Made by a program: the position numbers and the translations under genes
NCBI GenBank assembly: GCA_964495885.1
Contig: CAZBWO010000002.1
Coordinates: forward strand, 62,001 to 126,000
Length of the DNA: 64,000 nucleotides
Direction of reading: 5' to 3'
Origin: PALG01 sp964495885
GTDB lineage: Bacteria; Bacteroidota; Bacteroidia; Flavobacteriales; Flavobacteriaceae
Notes under the pieces: model-generated
What the model saw: the letters and a program-made list of their open reading frames with translations, nothing else
The model's database searches: none
Told to the model about the DNA's origin: nothing
Shown here: one piece after another, positions 49,150 through 58,086 of the stretch
Numbering within the stretch: the first letter of the stretch is position 1
Layout: the number at the start of each line of letters is the position of its first letter

Positions 49150-51555
49150 ATGAGACAACTTTTTTTTGCCCTACTCTTGGGAATGACCTTCGGAAGCATA
49201 CACGCTCAATTTCTAAAAGATAAATCTCCAACTAGCTATCACGGTCTTTTTGATTTCCACTATGTAGACTCTGATGGAAGTATTTACTTGGAAGTCCCTA
49301 CTTCTTTCATTGGGGAAGAATTTCTATATGTACATTCACTACGAACGGGTTTAGGTTCTAACGATATTGGGATAGATCGCGGACAACTGGGTGGGAGTGC
49401 AGTTGTGAAATTCATTAAGAGCGGAAAGAAATTGTTATTGGTGCAACCTAATTTAAAATATCGGGCAAATACCGAAAATTCATTGGAACGGAAAAGCGTG
49501 GAAGAGGCTTTTGCACGTTCTGTACTCTACGGTTTTACTATAGAAGATACACAAGACGGAAAGATGCTTGTAAACCTAACCTCTTTTTTAATGGAAGACA
49601 GGCATGGTGTGGCGGAAACACTTAAGAATAGCAAACAAGGTGACTATAAGATAGATCCTTCTCGAAGTACTCTTTGGCTTGAACGTACAAAGGCTTTTCC
49701 TAAGAATGTTGAGTTTGAAGCATTACTCACTTTGAAAGGACAACCTACGGGTAACAATATTCGAGGTGTTGCACCCAATCCCGAAAGTATCTCGGTTATT
49801 CAGCATCATAGCTTTGTAGAATTACCAGATAGTAATTATGAGCCAAGAGTTTTTGATCCACGGTGTGGTTCATATCCACTAAGTTATTTAGATTATGCTA
49901 CGCCCATTTCAGAACCTATCATCAAACGTTTCATTACACGTCACCGATTGGAGAAAATAGATCCTTCTGCTTCTATAAGTGAAGCCAAGGAACCTATTGT
50001 GTATTATTTAGATCCTGGGACTCCAGAACCCATTAGATCTGCCTTGATGGAAGGTGCCCAATGGTGGAATCAAGCCTTCGAGGCGATTGGCTATAAAGAC
50101 GCATTTCAAGTAAAAATGCTACCAGAGGATGCAGATCCGCTGGATCTTCGGTATAATGTAATTCAGTGGGTACATCGTTCTACAAGGGGATGGAGCTATG
50201 GTGTGACCATTACCGACCCCAGAACCGGTGAAATCCTCAAAGGACATGTAAGTCTGGGAAGCTTACGAATACGGCAGGATTATATGATTGCACAAGCACT
50301 CATGAACCAACCATTTGCTAAAAACAGTTCAAATAATGCCATGCTGGAATTGGCATTAGCACGTATTAGACAATTGGCTGCACATGAAGTAGGACATACC
50401 TTGGGTTTTGCTCATAATTTTGCAGCCAGTACAAATAATAGGGCGAGTGTAATGGATTACCCTCACCCAAAGCTGGATTTAGTTGGAAATACGATTGACT
50501 TTTCCCAAGCCTATGACACTGGAATTGGGGAGTGGGACAAAGTAGCAGTGGCTTATAGCTATGGTCATGCCCCAATGGGAGTTGATGAAGAAATCTATTT
50601 GAATAAAATTTTGGAAGAAGCCTTCAATAGTGGACTTAGATATATTACCGATAGTGATTCAAGGGCAAAAGGTGGGGCACATGTGCATGCGCATTTATGG
50701 GATAATGGAAAAAATCCTTCGGAAGCTTTAGAAAGTCTATTGAAAATACGACAAGTTGCCATCCAAAATTTTTCCAGCGATAATATTCCAGACAATACCC
50801 CGTACACTGTGCTAGAAGATGTGTTTGTGCCCTTGTATTTTTTACATCGATACCAAACGGAAGCCACGGTAAAATTAATTGGTGGCATGGACTATGAATA
50901 TGCTGTAAAATCTAAATCAGAATCCACCCACAATTTTATTCCGAAGGCACTTCAGCAAGAAGCTTTACAAGCTGTTCTTAAAACTTTAGATCCAAAAGAA
51001 TTGGCCATTCCAGAAGATAAGTTGTCTTTGTTTCCACCTCGTGCCTTTGGGTATTCCCGAAGCAGGGAATCACTTAAAAGTAAAATGGGCGTATCTTTTG
51101 ATGCCTTAGGAACTGTTGCAACTGCCAGTAGGATGACCTTAGAGTTGCTATTGCATCCAGAGCGGGCCAATAGATTGGTGCAGCAGCAATCGCTTCAACC
51201 GTATAATCTTGACTTAGCAAATGTTTTTGATGCAATATCAAATTATGTTTTGGACATGGAGGTGACTTCAGCTTATGAACAAGAGGTGTTGCGTATGATT
51301 CAGTATGAAACCCTTCAGCAGTTGTTTGTTTTGGCATCCCACACAAATGCACTTCCACAGGTAAAGGGCATATGTTTACAAACCATTGATGAATTTGCAG
51401 ATGCATTCAAGAAAGACAAAAGTGCGTTTGCTGTTCAACTTAATGAAGAAATCAAGCAATTTAAACGCAATCCTGAAAAATATAAAAAGACAAGTGTTCC
51501 TGCCATCCCTGATGGGAGCCCAATAGGAAGTTTTCAATGTAGTATGGGCGGATAA
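49150..51555 (+). CDS. DUF5117/DUF5118-type zinc-dependent metalloprotease
   Basis: The 801-residue protein has a signal peptide (MRQLFFALLLGMTFGSIHAQ), an N-terminal DUF5118/DUF5117-like beta region (FHYVDSDGSIYLEVPTSFIG, LGSNDIGIDRGQLGGSAVVK) and a metzincin-type active site HEVGHTLGFAHNF with His412, Glu413 and His416. The C-terminal region is alpha-helical. Proteins of this family are secreted or surface-associated proteases common in Bacteroidota, with unknown substrates. The gene stands alone, divergent from prfB, followed 21 bases later by a small secreted protein. Confidence 0.92.
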   Translation: MRQLFFALLLGMTFGSIHAQFLKDKSPTSYHGLFDFHYVDSDGSIYLEVPTSFIGEEFLYVHSLRTGLGSNDIGIDRGQLGGSAVVKFIKSGKKLLLVQPNLKYRANTENSLERKSVEEAFARSVLYGFTIEDTQDGKMLVNLTSFLMEDRHGVAETLKNSKQGDYKIDPSRSTLWLERTKAFPKNVEFEALLTLKGQPTGNNIRGVAPNPESISVIQHHSFVELPDSNYEPRVFDPRCGSYPLSYLDYATPISEPIIKRFITRHRLEKIDPSASISEAKEPIVYYLDPGTPEPIRSALMEGAQWWNQAFEAIGYKDAFQVKMLPEDADPLDLRYNVIQWVHRSTRGWSYGVTITDPRTGEILKGHVSLGSLRIRQDYMIAQALMNQPFAKNSSNNAMLELALARIRQLAAHEVGHTLGFAHNFAASTNNRASVMDYPHPKLDLVGNTIDFSQAYDTGIGEWDKVAVAYSYGHAPMGVDEEIYLNKILEEAFNSGLRYITDSDSRAKGGAHVHAHLWDNGKNPSEALESLLKIRQVAIQNFSSDNIPDNTPYTVLEDVFVPLYFLHRYQTEATVKLIGGMDYEYAVKSKSESTHNFIPKALQQEALQAVLKTLDPKELAIPEDKLSLFPPRAFGYSRSRESLKSKMGVSFDALGTVATASRMTLELLLHPERANRLVQQQSLQPYNLDLANVFDAISNYVLDMEVTSAYEQEVLRMIQYETLQQLFVLASHTNALPQVKGICLQTIDEFADAFKKDKSAFAVQLNEEIKQFKRNPEKYKKTSVPAIPDGSPIGSFQCSMGG

Positions 51556-51594
51556 CGTTTCTTTATGTAACTTCGTATGACAAAATACCTCACC

Positions 51595-52206
51595 ATGAAA
51601 AAATTAACATTCCTATTTTTTTTAACCTTCGGTGTTATGCTGTATTCCCAAAATGATAAGGCATATGTTGACTCACTTACCCAAGAGTTCACTCAAAAGT
51701 TATCACAGCGTGGCATCAGTATGTATTTTTTGAACGAGCACTACTGTTCGGGAAAAATTGAAATGTTTCAAATAGATGGTAAAATGTGTACCTCTAAAGG
51801 AACTTATTATGAAGTATACATCGTTTGGAAGGAGGATGAAAAAGATCACATCAAAAAGATAGACAACTGCGGATTGCATCACACTAGTACACTTTCAGAT
51901 ACTTCGCTTACAAACTTTTATGAATCAGAATATCCTGCACTTATAAACGATGAAGTAAAACCCTACCGTTCTGAAACTTATACAGGTGAACCAGAATTAC
52001 GTAAAGAAGTAGAACCCTGTTTTAGGGAATTCAAATTTGTAAAGGGCTCAAGGGAAGATCATAAAAAATTCAATCTTTTTGCCCTTACCAATGATTCCGA
52101 CGGAAAAAACATTAATTACACTTTTAATCAGACCCTTAAATTGGTTTCCCTACACAACCAAATGGAGGATGCATTGGCTTCTTTAATGTTTAAAAGGCAG
52201 AAGTAA
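51595..52206 (+). CDS. Secreted hypothetical protein
   Basis: The frame is open from ATG 51577, but ATG 51595 begins a clean signal peptide (KKLTFLFFLTFGVMLYSQ), giving 203 residues. The mature protein has a few cysteines (EHYCSG, GKMCTSKG, DNCGLHH, EPCFREF) that could form disulfides, and charged helices. I do not recognise the family. Its stop overlaps the start of the threonine aldolase gene by one base, so the two are probably cotranscribed, but no functional link is evident. Confidence 0.72.
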   Translation: MKKLTFLFFLTFGVMLYSQNDKAYVDSLTQEFTQKLSQRGISMYFLNEHYCSGKIEMFQIDGKMCTSKGTYYEVYIVWKEDEKDHIKKIDNCGLHHTSTLSDTSLTNFYESEYPALINDEVKPYRSETYTGEPELRKEVEPCFREFKFVKGSREDHKKFNLFALTNDSDGKNINYTFNQTLKLVSLHNQMEDALASLMFKRQK

Positions 52207-53225
52207 TGATGATAGACCTTCGAAGCGATACGGTTACCAAACCTACGGAAGGTATGCTAAAGGCAATGGCTGCAGCCCAGGTAGGTGATGATGTCTACAA
52301 GGAGGATCCTACCGTAAATGCCTTGGAGGAACGTGTTTCCCATTTTTTTGGAACCGATAAATCACTTTTTTTTCCTACAGGTACCATGGCAAATCAAACG
52401 GCTATTAAATTACACACCCAGCCAGGTGAACAGCTTATTTGCCATGAATGGGCGCACGTCTACAATTATGAAGGTGGAGGTGCTTCCTTTAACAGTGGGG
52501 TTTCCTGTAAATTATTGCCGGGTTCCCGAGGAATGATTACTGCGGAAACAGTTGAGTCTGGCATTAATCCTCCCGACTTTTATCACAGTCCCTTAACAAC
52601 CTTGGTATGTGTTGAAAATACTACCAACAAGGGAGGTGGAGCTTGCTATAATAGAAATGAATTGGAAGCTATCGGAAGCGTGTGCAAAAAACACCAGCTG
52701 AAGTATCACTTGGATGGAGCTAGGCTTTGGAACGCACTGGTGGCTACTGGTGAAGATCCTTCATCTTTGGGAGCACTGTTTGATACTATTTCGGTATGCT
52801 TTAGCAAGGGCTTGGGCACCCCAATGGGAACGGTACTTACTGGAACTGAAGAAGCAATGCAAAATGCCATACGTATTCGGAAGGTTTTAGGAGGTGGGAT
52901 GCGACAAGTAGGGTATATGGCTGCAGCAGCGTTGTATGCCATGGATGAACATATTGAACGTTTGGTGGAAGATCATGAAAAAGCTTCAGAAATTGCTAGT
53001 GTTTTGAGGGACTTAGCCTATGTGGCATCTGTAGAAACCCCAGAAACGAACATTCTAATTTTTTATCTGCAGGAAGGATTTTCAGAAAAAGAATTTATGA
53101 CGTATTTAAATTCTAAAGGAGTACAAATAAGCTCGATGGGTGAAGGTAAGTTGCGCATTGTAACCCATTTAGATTATTCCGAAGCAATGCACCAACGCTT
53201 TTTGGAGATTTTGAAAGGTTTTTAG
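52206..53225 (+). CDS. ltaE: Low-specificity L-threonine aldolase
   Basis: The 339-residue PLP enzyme begins MIDLRSDTVTKPTEGMLKAM and has FFPTGTMANQTAIKLH, the HLDGARLWNA segment and the PLP lysine in VCFSKGLGTPMGT. It cleaves threonine and allo-threonine to glycine and acetaldehyde. Start is either 52206 or 52209, since two ATG codons are adjacent. A hairpin shared with the convergent yegP gene ends it. Confidence 0.94.
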   Translation: MMIDLRSDTVTKPTEGMLKAMAAAQVGDDVYKEDPTVNALEERVSHFFGTDKSLFFPTGTMANQTAIKLHTQPGEQLICHEWAHVYNYEGGGASFNSGVSCKLLPGSRGMITAETVESGINPPDFYHSPLTTLVCVENTTNKGGGACYNRNELEAIGSVCKKHQLKYHLDGARLWNALVATGEDPSSLGALFDTISVCFSKGLGTPMGTVLTGTEEAMQNAIRIRKVLGGGMRQVGYMAAAALYAMDEHIERLVEDHEKASEIASVLRDLAYVASVETPETNILIFYLQEGFSEKEFMTYLNSKGVQISSMGEGKLRIVTHLDYSEAMHQRFLEILKGF

Positions 53226-53233
53226 ATATAAAA

Positions 53234-53255
53234 AAGCTTCCCAATCGGGAAGCTT
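53234..53255. terminator. Hairpin terminator between ltaE and the YegP gene
   Basis: AAGCTTCCC (53234-53242), loop AATC, and GGGAAGCTT (53247-53255) form a 9-bp perfect stem. The A-run to its left reads as a T-run on the minus strand, so it fits best as the terminator of the YegP gene, and it may also stop ltaE transcripts. Confidence 0.8.
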
Positions 53256-53280
53256 ATCTTTTGATACTGTAAGGAAAAGA

Positions 53281-53601
53281 TTATTCTACTTCCTTCACAT
53301 CTGCACCAGGAGCATTTTTCTTTACAGATTCAATACCATTGTTCATGCCTGCTTCGTTGGCATACATTTGGCTACTTCCAATGATTTGTCCGTTGGTAGA
53401 TTTCAAATTAAAATGAAACTTCCCATTTTTTGCAGTTTTGGTTTCCCAACATTTTTCGTCGCCACAATTCTTCTTTATAGATTCAATACCATTCATGGCA
53501 GACGCCTTGGATGCATACATCTGGCTAGTGAGAATTACTTGGCCATTTCCGGCTTTTAATACGAAGTGAAATTTTTCACCACTTTTTTTTAGTTCGAACA
53601 T
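53281..53601 (-). CDS. YegP-like DUF1508 protein, two repeats
   Basis: The 106-residue protein consists of two DUF1508 repeats (residues about 5-50 and 55-100), each with KFHFVLKA or KFHFNLKS, then NGQVI or NGQII, SQMYA, and a GIESIKKN or GIESVKKN tail. The fold is a small beta-sandwich. Members are often stress-induced but of unknown function. The gene is divergent from the OmpA gene. The 53602-53821 gap between them is AT-rich, and I see no clear promoter element in it. Confidence 0.92.
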   Translation of the reverse strand: MFELKKSGEKFHFVLKAGNGQVILTSQMYASKASAMNGIESIKKNCGDEKCWETKTAKNGKFHFNLKSTNGQIIGSSQMYANEAGMNNGIESVKKNAPGADVKEVE

Positions 53602-53821
53602 ATTTAAAAATTTAGGTTTTAGAATTTGTGCTATATTATGATATAAATATCGAAAAAAAATATGACTCCTAAAACAAGAAATCTTTTTATTTACCAGAAG
53701 AAATAACCCTTTCAGCGAATTTAATCTACAAGTAAACGAATATTAACAAATTGAATGTTAAAATATTAACATTTTTTTTGTATTTTGATGTATAATATTA
53801 ATTCAACAAACATCACGTAAA

Positions 53822-54925
53822 ATGAAAAAAACTACACTAATGGCCTTGGCCATGCTAGCTTCATCTTTTATGCTGGCCCAAGACTTACCCACCAACCCAG
53901 AACCTGGGAAATGTTATGTGCGGTGTACCACACCAGACGTTTACGTTAACGAGACTGTGCAGGTGATGACAAAACCTGCCTACAAGAAATTGAGAACTGT
54001 TCCAGCCCAGTTTGAAACTGTTACAGAACGGGTTCTTGTAAAGGAATCAAGTAAAAAACTGCGTATCATCCCTGCTCAATGGGGTACGGAGCAGGTTTCC
54101 TATGTAAAAAAACAAGGCGCCTCTACATTAAGTGTGACTCCTGCCTCTTTCAGAGATGATATTGAGACATTAGAAATTAAGCCTGCTTACGCGCAATGGG
54201 AATTAGGGGCCCCAGCTCCAGACTGTGCTTCTAGTAATCCAAATGATTGTAGGTATTGGTGTTATAAAGGCTACCCTGCCGAATATACGACCGTTTCAAT
54301 CAAAAAATTGGTAAATGATGCAAGTACCAATAGAGCTCCAATTTCTGAAACTGGAGCTAGCTATACCAAAAGGGTAATCACAGAACCAGCCCGGGTTGTA
54401 GAGGAAGAAATTCCTGCCGAATATGCAAACATTACCCGAACCGTAATGGTGAAAGATGCGGAAGTCATTGAGGAAACAGTGCCTGCCGAATATAAGACTG
54501 TTACAAAGGAGGTCTTGAAAACCAAAGGAGGGTTGACTACTTGGCGTGAAGTAGAATGTGAATTGGTAGAGTACCAAGCACTTCCCATTAATTGGAACCT
54601 TGGAAGCGCTACACTTACTGCAGAAGCCAAACGTCTTATCGACACCCGTTTGATGCCTGTACTGGCTCAAAACCCTGGTGTAAAATTGGAAATCGCTTCG
54701 CATACAGATTCCAGGGGGAGTAACGCATCCAACCAAGATCTTTCAGAGCGTCGTGCCCAAGCCGTTGTACGATATCTGGAAAGTAAAGGAATAAACCCAA
54801 GCCTATTGGTAGCTAATGGATATGGTGAAAATAGATTGAAGAATCGTTGTGCTGATGGTGTGTCCTGTACCGAAAGGGAACATAGCGTCAACCGAAGAAC
54901 AGAATTTAGATTGATTAACAACTAA
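53822..54925 (+). CDS. OmpA-family outer-membrane protein with PA-Y-TV repeats
   Basis: The 367-residue protein has a signal peptide (TTLMALAMLASSFMLAQ) and a middle made of six or so imperfect repeats of the type PAQFETVTERVLVKE or PAEYKTVTKEVLK. A C-terminal OmpA peptidoglycan-binding domain follows, with LEIASHTDSRGSNASNQDLS, the SERRAQAVVRYL helix and RRTEFRLI. It should anchor the outer membrane to peptidoglycan, with the repeats forming a periplasmic or surface beta-structure. A strong terminator follows. No partner gene is adjacent. Confidence 0.9.
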   Translation: MKKTTLMALAMLASSFMLAQDLPTNPEPGKCYVRCTTPDVYVNETVQVMTKPAYKKLRTVPAQFETVTERVLVKESSKKLRIIPAQWGTEQVSYVKKQGASTLSVTPASFRDDIETLEIKPAYAQWELGAPAPDCASSNPNDCRYWCYKGYPAEYTTVSIKKLVNDASTNRAPISETGASYTKRVITEPARVVEEEIPAEYANITRTVMVKDAEVIEETVPAEYKTVTKEVLKTKGGLTTWREVECELVEYQALPINWNLGSATLTAEAKRLIDTRLMPVLAQNPGVKLEIASHTDSRGSNASNQDLSERRAQAVVRYLESKGINPSLLVANGYGENRLKNRCADGVSCTEREHSVNRRTEFRLINN

Positions 54926-54953
54926 GATTTAGAAACTAGTTATCACTAGCCAT

Positions 54954-54987
54954 AAAGAATTCCCAAGTAATTGGGAATTCTTTTTTT
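54954..54987 (+). terminator. Rho-independent terminator of the OmpA gene
   Basis: AAAGAATTCCCAA (54954-54966), loop GTAA (54967-54970) and TTGGGAATTCTTT (54971-54983) form a 13-bp perfect stem that runs into further T residues. It separates the OmpA gene from the sigma-54-like promoter that follows at 54993. Confidence 0.88.
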
Positions 54988-54992
54988 ATATT

Positions 54993-55008
54993 TGGCACAC
55001 ATTGTGCT
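54993..55008 (+). promoter_or_regulatory. Sigma-54-like promoter of the thioredoxin-like gene
   Basis: TTGGCACACATTGTGCT (54992-55008) contains the GG-N10-GC spacing of sigma-54 promoters (GG at 54994-54995, GC at 55006-55007), with TTGGCAC matching the -24 element. The start codon is at 55033, so transcription would begin about 12 bases after the GC, giving a leader of about 15 bases. No activator-binding site was identified. Confidence 0.5.
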
Positions 55009-55032
55009 GTTTACCCCAAAAACAACTGAAGC

Positions 55033-55482
55033 ATGAAATGGTTTTTTATTATTGTAATGTCACTAACAATAAGCAATTCTGTTGCGCAGGAGTCTGAGTC
55101 GCTATCTTGGCTAACAAACTTGGAGGAAGCCAAAGAGATTGCCAAAAAAGAGAAAAAGCCAATATTGGTATATTTCACAGGCAGCGATTGGTGCGCTCCT
55201 TGTAAATCATTGAAGGTAGATTTCTTTGATAGTCCTAAATTCAAGGAACAATCAACAGGCTTGGTATTAGTAATGATTGACTACCCAAGAAGAATCGATA
55301 TTATTTCAGAGGAGCAAATGGAATACAATAAAAATATAATCGAAAAGTACAATACAGATAAAAGTTTCCCAAAATTAGTAGGATTAAATCATCGCGGCAA
55401 AGAAATTGCCGAAATTTCAGGGTATAGCCCAATGAGGGATACAACCTATCACTTCAAGTTTTTGGAAGAAGTACTTCAGTAA
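55033..55482 (+). CDS. Thioredoxin-like (thioredoxin_7 type) exported protein
   Basis: The 149-residue protein has a signal peptide (MKWFFIIVMSLTISNSVAQ) and a thioredoxin fold. The active site sits in YFTGSDWCAPCKSLKVDFF (CxxC as CAPC), preceded by EEAKEIAKKEKKPILVYF and followed by PKLVGLNHRGKEIAEISGY. It is a periplasmic disulfide-related protein of the DUF255/thioredoxin_7 type; a reductase or chaperone-like role is expected, but its partner is unknown. It follows a sigma-54-like promoter and converges with the ybaB gene. Confidence 0.92.
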   Translation: MKWFFIIVMSLTISNSVAQESESLSWLTNLEEAKEIAKKEKKPILVYFTGSDWCAPCKSLKVDFFDSPKFKEQSTGLVLVMIDYPRRIDIISEEQMEYNKNIIEKYNTDKSFPKLVGLNHRGKEIAEISGYSPMRDTTYHFKFLEEVLQ

Positions 55483-55486
55483 ATTT

Positions 55487-55810
55487 CTATTTAAACAAAT
55501 CCAATCCTGGAATATTGGGCATTCCGTCCTTTGCAACAGCAGCAATCTCTGTTTCGTGAACCTTTGTAGCTTTTTCAATGGCCTTATTTAAAGTTATGAT
55601 AAGGTAGTCTTCCAATTGTTCTTTATCCTCCAAGAGCGCATCGCCAATATGAATTTCCTTTATCTCCCTATTGGCAGTTAACGTAACTTTTAGCAATCCA
55701 TCATTACTTTTTTCGTCAACCATCACAGTATTTAAGCGTTCTTTTGTAGCTTCTACTTTTTCCTGGGTTTCCTTCAGCTTGCCCATCATACCCATAAAAT
55801 CTCCAAACAT
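55487..55810 (-). CDS. YbaB/EbfC nucleoid-associated protein
   Basis: The 107-residue protein matches YbaB: FGDFMGMMGKLKETQEKVEA at the start, then LKVTLTANREIKEIHIGDAL in the middle, which is the conserved DNA-binding core. These proteins bind DNA as dimers and influence nucleoid structure. In many genomes the gene is with recR and dnaX; here it stands alone, divergent from the oligopeptidase gene. Length is normal. Confidence 0.93.
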   Translation of the reverse strand: MFGDFMGMMGKLKETQEKVEATKERLNTVMVDEKSNDGLLKVTLTANREIKEIHIGDALLEDKEQLEDYLIITLNKAIEKATKVHETEIAAVAKDGMPNIPGLDLFK

Positions 55811-55878
55811 TCTATTATTTTTTAAATTGTTCAGTACAAATTTACTATTTTGTCATTTCAATTAGTAATCTTTCAATC

Positions 55879-58014
55879 ATGAAAATTTCTTCATTGGTTT
55901 GCATTTTAACCCTTATTTTTGCGGCTTCCTGTAAAAATAAAGCGAATAACGAGCCTTCCATGGATATACAACCACCCATTGCCGATAAAAAAGAAAAAAT
56001 ACTTGAAATGCACAATGATGTGCGTATTGATAACTATTACTGGCTTAATGAGCGGGAGAATGAGGAAGTAATAGATTATCTGGAACGGGAAAATGATTAC
56101 TATGAAAAAATGACGGCCCACACCAAGGACTTCAAGGATGAGCTCTTCCAGGAAATGAAGTCCCGTATTAAGGAAGATGATGAGTCAGTTCCCTATTTCT
56201 ATAATGGATACTATTACATCACCCGTTATGAAACCGGTAAGGATTACCCTATTCATTCACGAAAGAAGGGTTCATTGACTGCCGATGAAGAAATCATGTT
56301 TGATGTGAATGAAATGGCCAAGGATTATGCCTATTATGCCTTACGGGGTATAAATGTAAGTCCAGATAACAAATGGGTGGCTTTTGGTATAGACACACTT
56401 AGTAGAAGAAAGTATACCTTATTTGTAAAAAATCTTGAAACAGGTGAAATTTTAAAAGATGAAATTCCCAATACCACGGGAAGCTCTACTTGGGCAAATG
56501 ACAATAAGACATTGTTTTATACCCGAAAAGATGAACAGACCCTTCGGGCAGATAGAATTTACAAGCATTTAGTTGGGAATGAACCTAAGAATGACGAATT
56601 AATTTTTACCGAAGAAGATGAAACCTTCGGAACCTATATCTATAAAACCAAATCTGAAAAATTCTTGGTTATCGGGAGTTATAGCACCCTTACTTCTGAA
56701 TTTCAGATTCTGGATGCCGATAACCCCAATGGGCAATTTGAAGTGTTTCAACCCCGTACCAGAGGTTTAGAATACAATATCTACCATTTTGAGGATCACT
56801 TTTACATCGTGACCAATAAAGATGGTGCCACAAATTTTAAACTCATGAAAACCCCTCAGGATAAAACCACTATGGAAAACTGGGAGGAAATGATTGCACA
56901 TCGCGATTCAGTGTTGTTGGAAGACATCGATATCTTTAAAGAATATTTGGTGATTACAGAGCGAAATCAAGGTTTAAACCAAATTCGGGTGATGAAATGG
57001 GATGGCGCTGAAGAATATTACCTTCCTTTTGACAATGAAACCTATACCGCTTATCCCATTCAGAATATAGAATTTGATACGAAAATCCTTCGGTATCGAT
57101 ATAATTCCTTAACTACACCGGCTTCTGTGATTGATTACAACATGGAAACCAAAACCCAAGAAATCAAAAAGGAAACCGAAGTCCTTGGTGGAAAATTCGA
57201 CAAGAATAATTACGAATCCAAACGACTTTGGGCAACCGCAAGGGACGGAAAGAAAATACCTATTTCTATGGTATACCGAAAGGGCATAAAGCTAGATGGA
57301 AGTAATCCTTTACTTTTATATGGCTATGGTTCTTATGGGGCAACCATTGACCCATATTTTTCTACCACAAGGCTTACTTTGTTAGATCGCGGATTTATTT
57401 ATGCAATTGCTCATATTAGGGGAAGTCAATATTTGGGCAGGAACTGGTATGAGGATGGGAAACTCCTTCAAAAGAAGAACACCTTCACTGATTTTATTGA
57501 TGCTTCCAAATATTTAATTGACCAAAAATATACGTCACCAGAACATTTGTACGCCTCTGGGGGTTCTGCCGGTGGTTTGTTGATGGGAGCAATTGTAAAT
57601 ATGGCGCCAGAACTTTACAATGGAGTAGTGGCTTCGGTTCCATTTGTGGATGTGGTGACAACCATGTTAGATGATAGCATCCCATTAACTACGGGAGAAT
57701 ATGATGAATGGGGGAATCCAAATGACGAAGAATATTATCACTATATAAAATCATATTCCCCTTACGACAACGTCATTTCACAGGAGTATCCCAATATGTT
57801 GGTAACTACTGGCTTGCATGATTCACAAGTACAGTATTGGGAACCTGCCAAATGGGTTGCCAAATTACGGGAGATAAAAACAGGGAATCAGATTTTGTTA
57901 TTGCAAACCAATATGGATGCAGGTCACGGCGGGGCTTCGGGACGTTTTGAGTCTCTAAAGGAAGTCGCTATGGATTATGCATTTATTCTTGATTTGGAAG
58001 GAATTAAGGAGTAA
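55879..58014 (+). CDS. Oligopeptidase B-like S9 peptidase, lipoprotein
   Basis: The 711-residue protein starts with a lipoprotein signal (VCILTLIFAASC, Cys at about 18). An S9 N-terminal beta-propeller follows, then a catalytic alpha/beta-hydrolase domain: YASGGSAGGLLMGAIVN (Ser563), the VASVPFVDVVTTMLDDSIPL stretch, TTGLHDSQVQYWEP (Asp) and DAGHGGASGRF (His). The sequence is closest to oligopeptidase B, which cleaves after basic residues, although a periplasmic lipoprotein form may have a broader role. It is a single gene, with weak hairpins downstream. Confidence 0.94.
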   Translation: MKISSLVCILTLIFAASCKNKANNEPSMDIQPPIADKKEKILEMHNDVRIDNYYWLNERENEEVIDYLERENDYYEKMTAHTKDFKDELFQEMKSRIKEDDESVPYFYNGYYYITRYETGKDYPIHSRKKGSLTADEEIMFDVNEMAKDYAYYALRGINVSPDNKWVAFGIDTLSRRKYTLFVKNLETGEILKDEIPNTTGSSTWANDNKTLFYTRKDEQTLRADRIYKHLVGNEPKNDELIFTEEDETFGTYIYKTKSEKFLVIGSYSTLTSEFQILDADNPNGQFEVFQPRTRGLEYNIYHFEDHFYIVTNKDGATNFKLMKTPQDKTTMENWEEMIAHRDSVLLEDIDIFKEYLVITERNQGLNQIRVMKWDGAEEYYLPFDNETYTAYPIQNIEFDTKILRYRYNSLTTPASVIDYNMETKTQEIKKETEVLGGKFDKNNYESKRLWATARDGKKIPISMVYRKGIKLDGSNPLLLYGYGSYGATIDPYFSTTRLTLLDRGFIYAIAHIRGSQYLGRNWYEDGKLLQKKNTFTDFIDASKYLIDQKYTSPEHLYASGGSAGGLLMGAIVNMAPELYNGVVASVPFVDVVTTMLDDSIPLTTGEYDEWGNPNDEEYYHYIKSYSPYDNVISQEYPNMLVTTGLHDSQVQYWEPAKWVAKLREIKTGNQILLLQTNMDAGHGGASGRFESLKEVAMDYAFILDLEGIKE

Positions 58015-58049
58015 TTCATTTTTTTGCCGTAAATTTGTACGGTTTTAAT

Positions 58050-58066
58050 CATGGGAATGTCCCATG
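58050..58066. promoter_or_regulatory. Inverted repeat upstream of the cysteine-synthase-like gene
   Basis: CATGGGAATGTCCCATG (58050-58066) is a perfect 7-bp inverted repeat with a 3-base centre, ending 20 bases before the ATG at 58087. A TAAATTTG match to the Bacteroidota -7 motif lies just upstream (58030-58037), so a regulator bound here would sit at the transcription start. Upstream of it, CCGTA-N6-TACGG followed by TTTT (58027-58046) might be a weak terminator of the peptidase gene. Confidence 0.5.
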
Positions 58067-58086
58067 CAGCTAATTGAACCTGTTGT

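Noticed and set aside
58027..58046. CCGTA-N6-TACGG plus TTTT as terminator of the oligopeptidase gene
   Set aside because: The stem has only five base pairs and the T-run is short. I mention it as a possibility within the neighbouring site but do not list it as a terminator.
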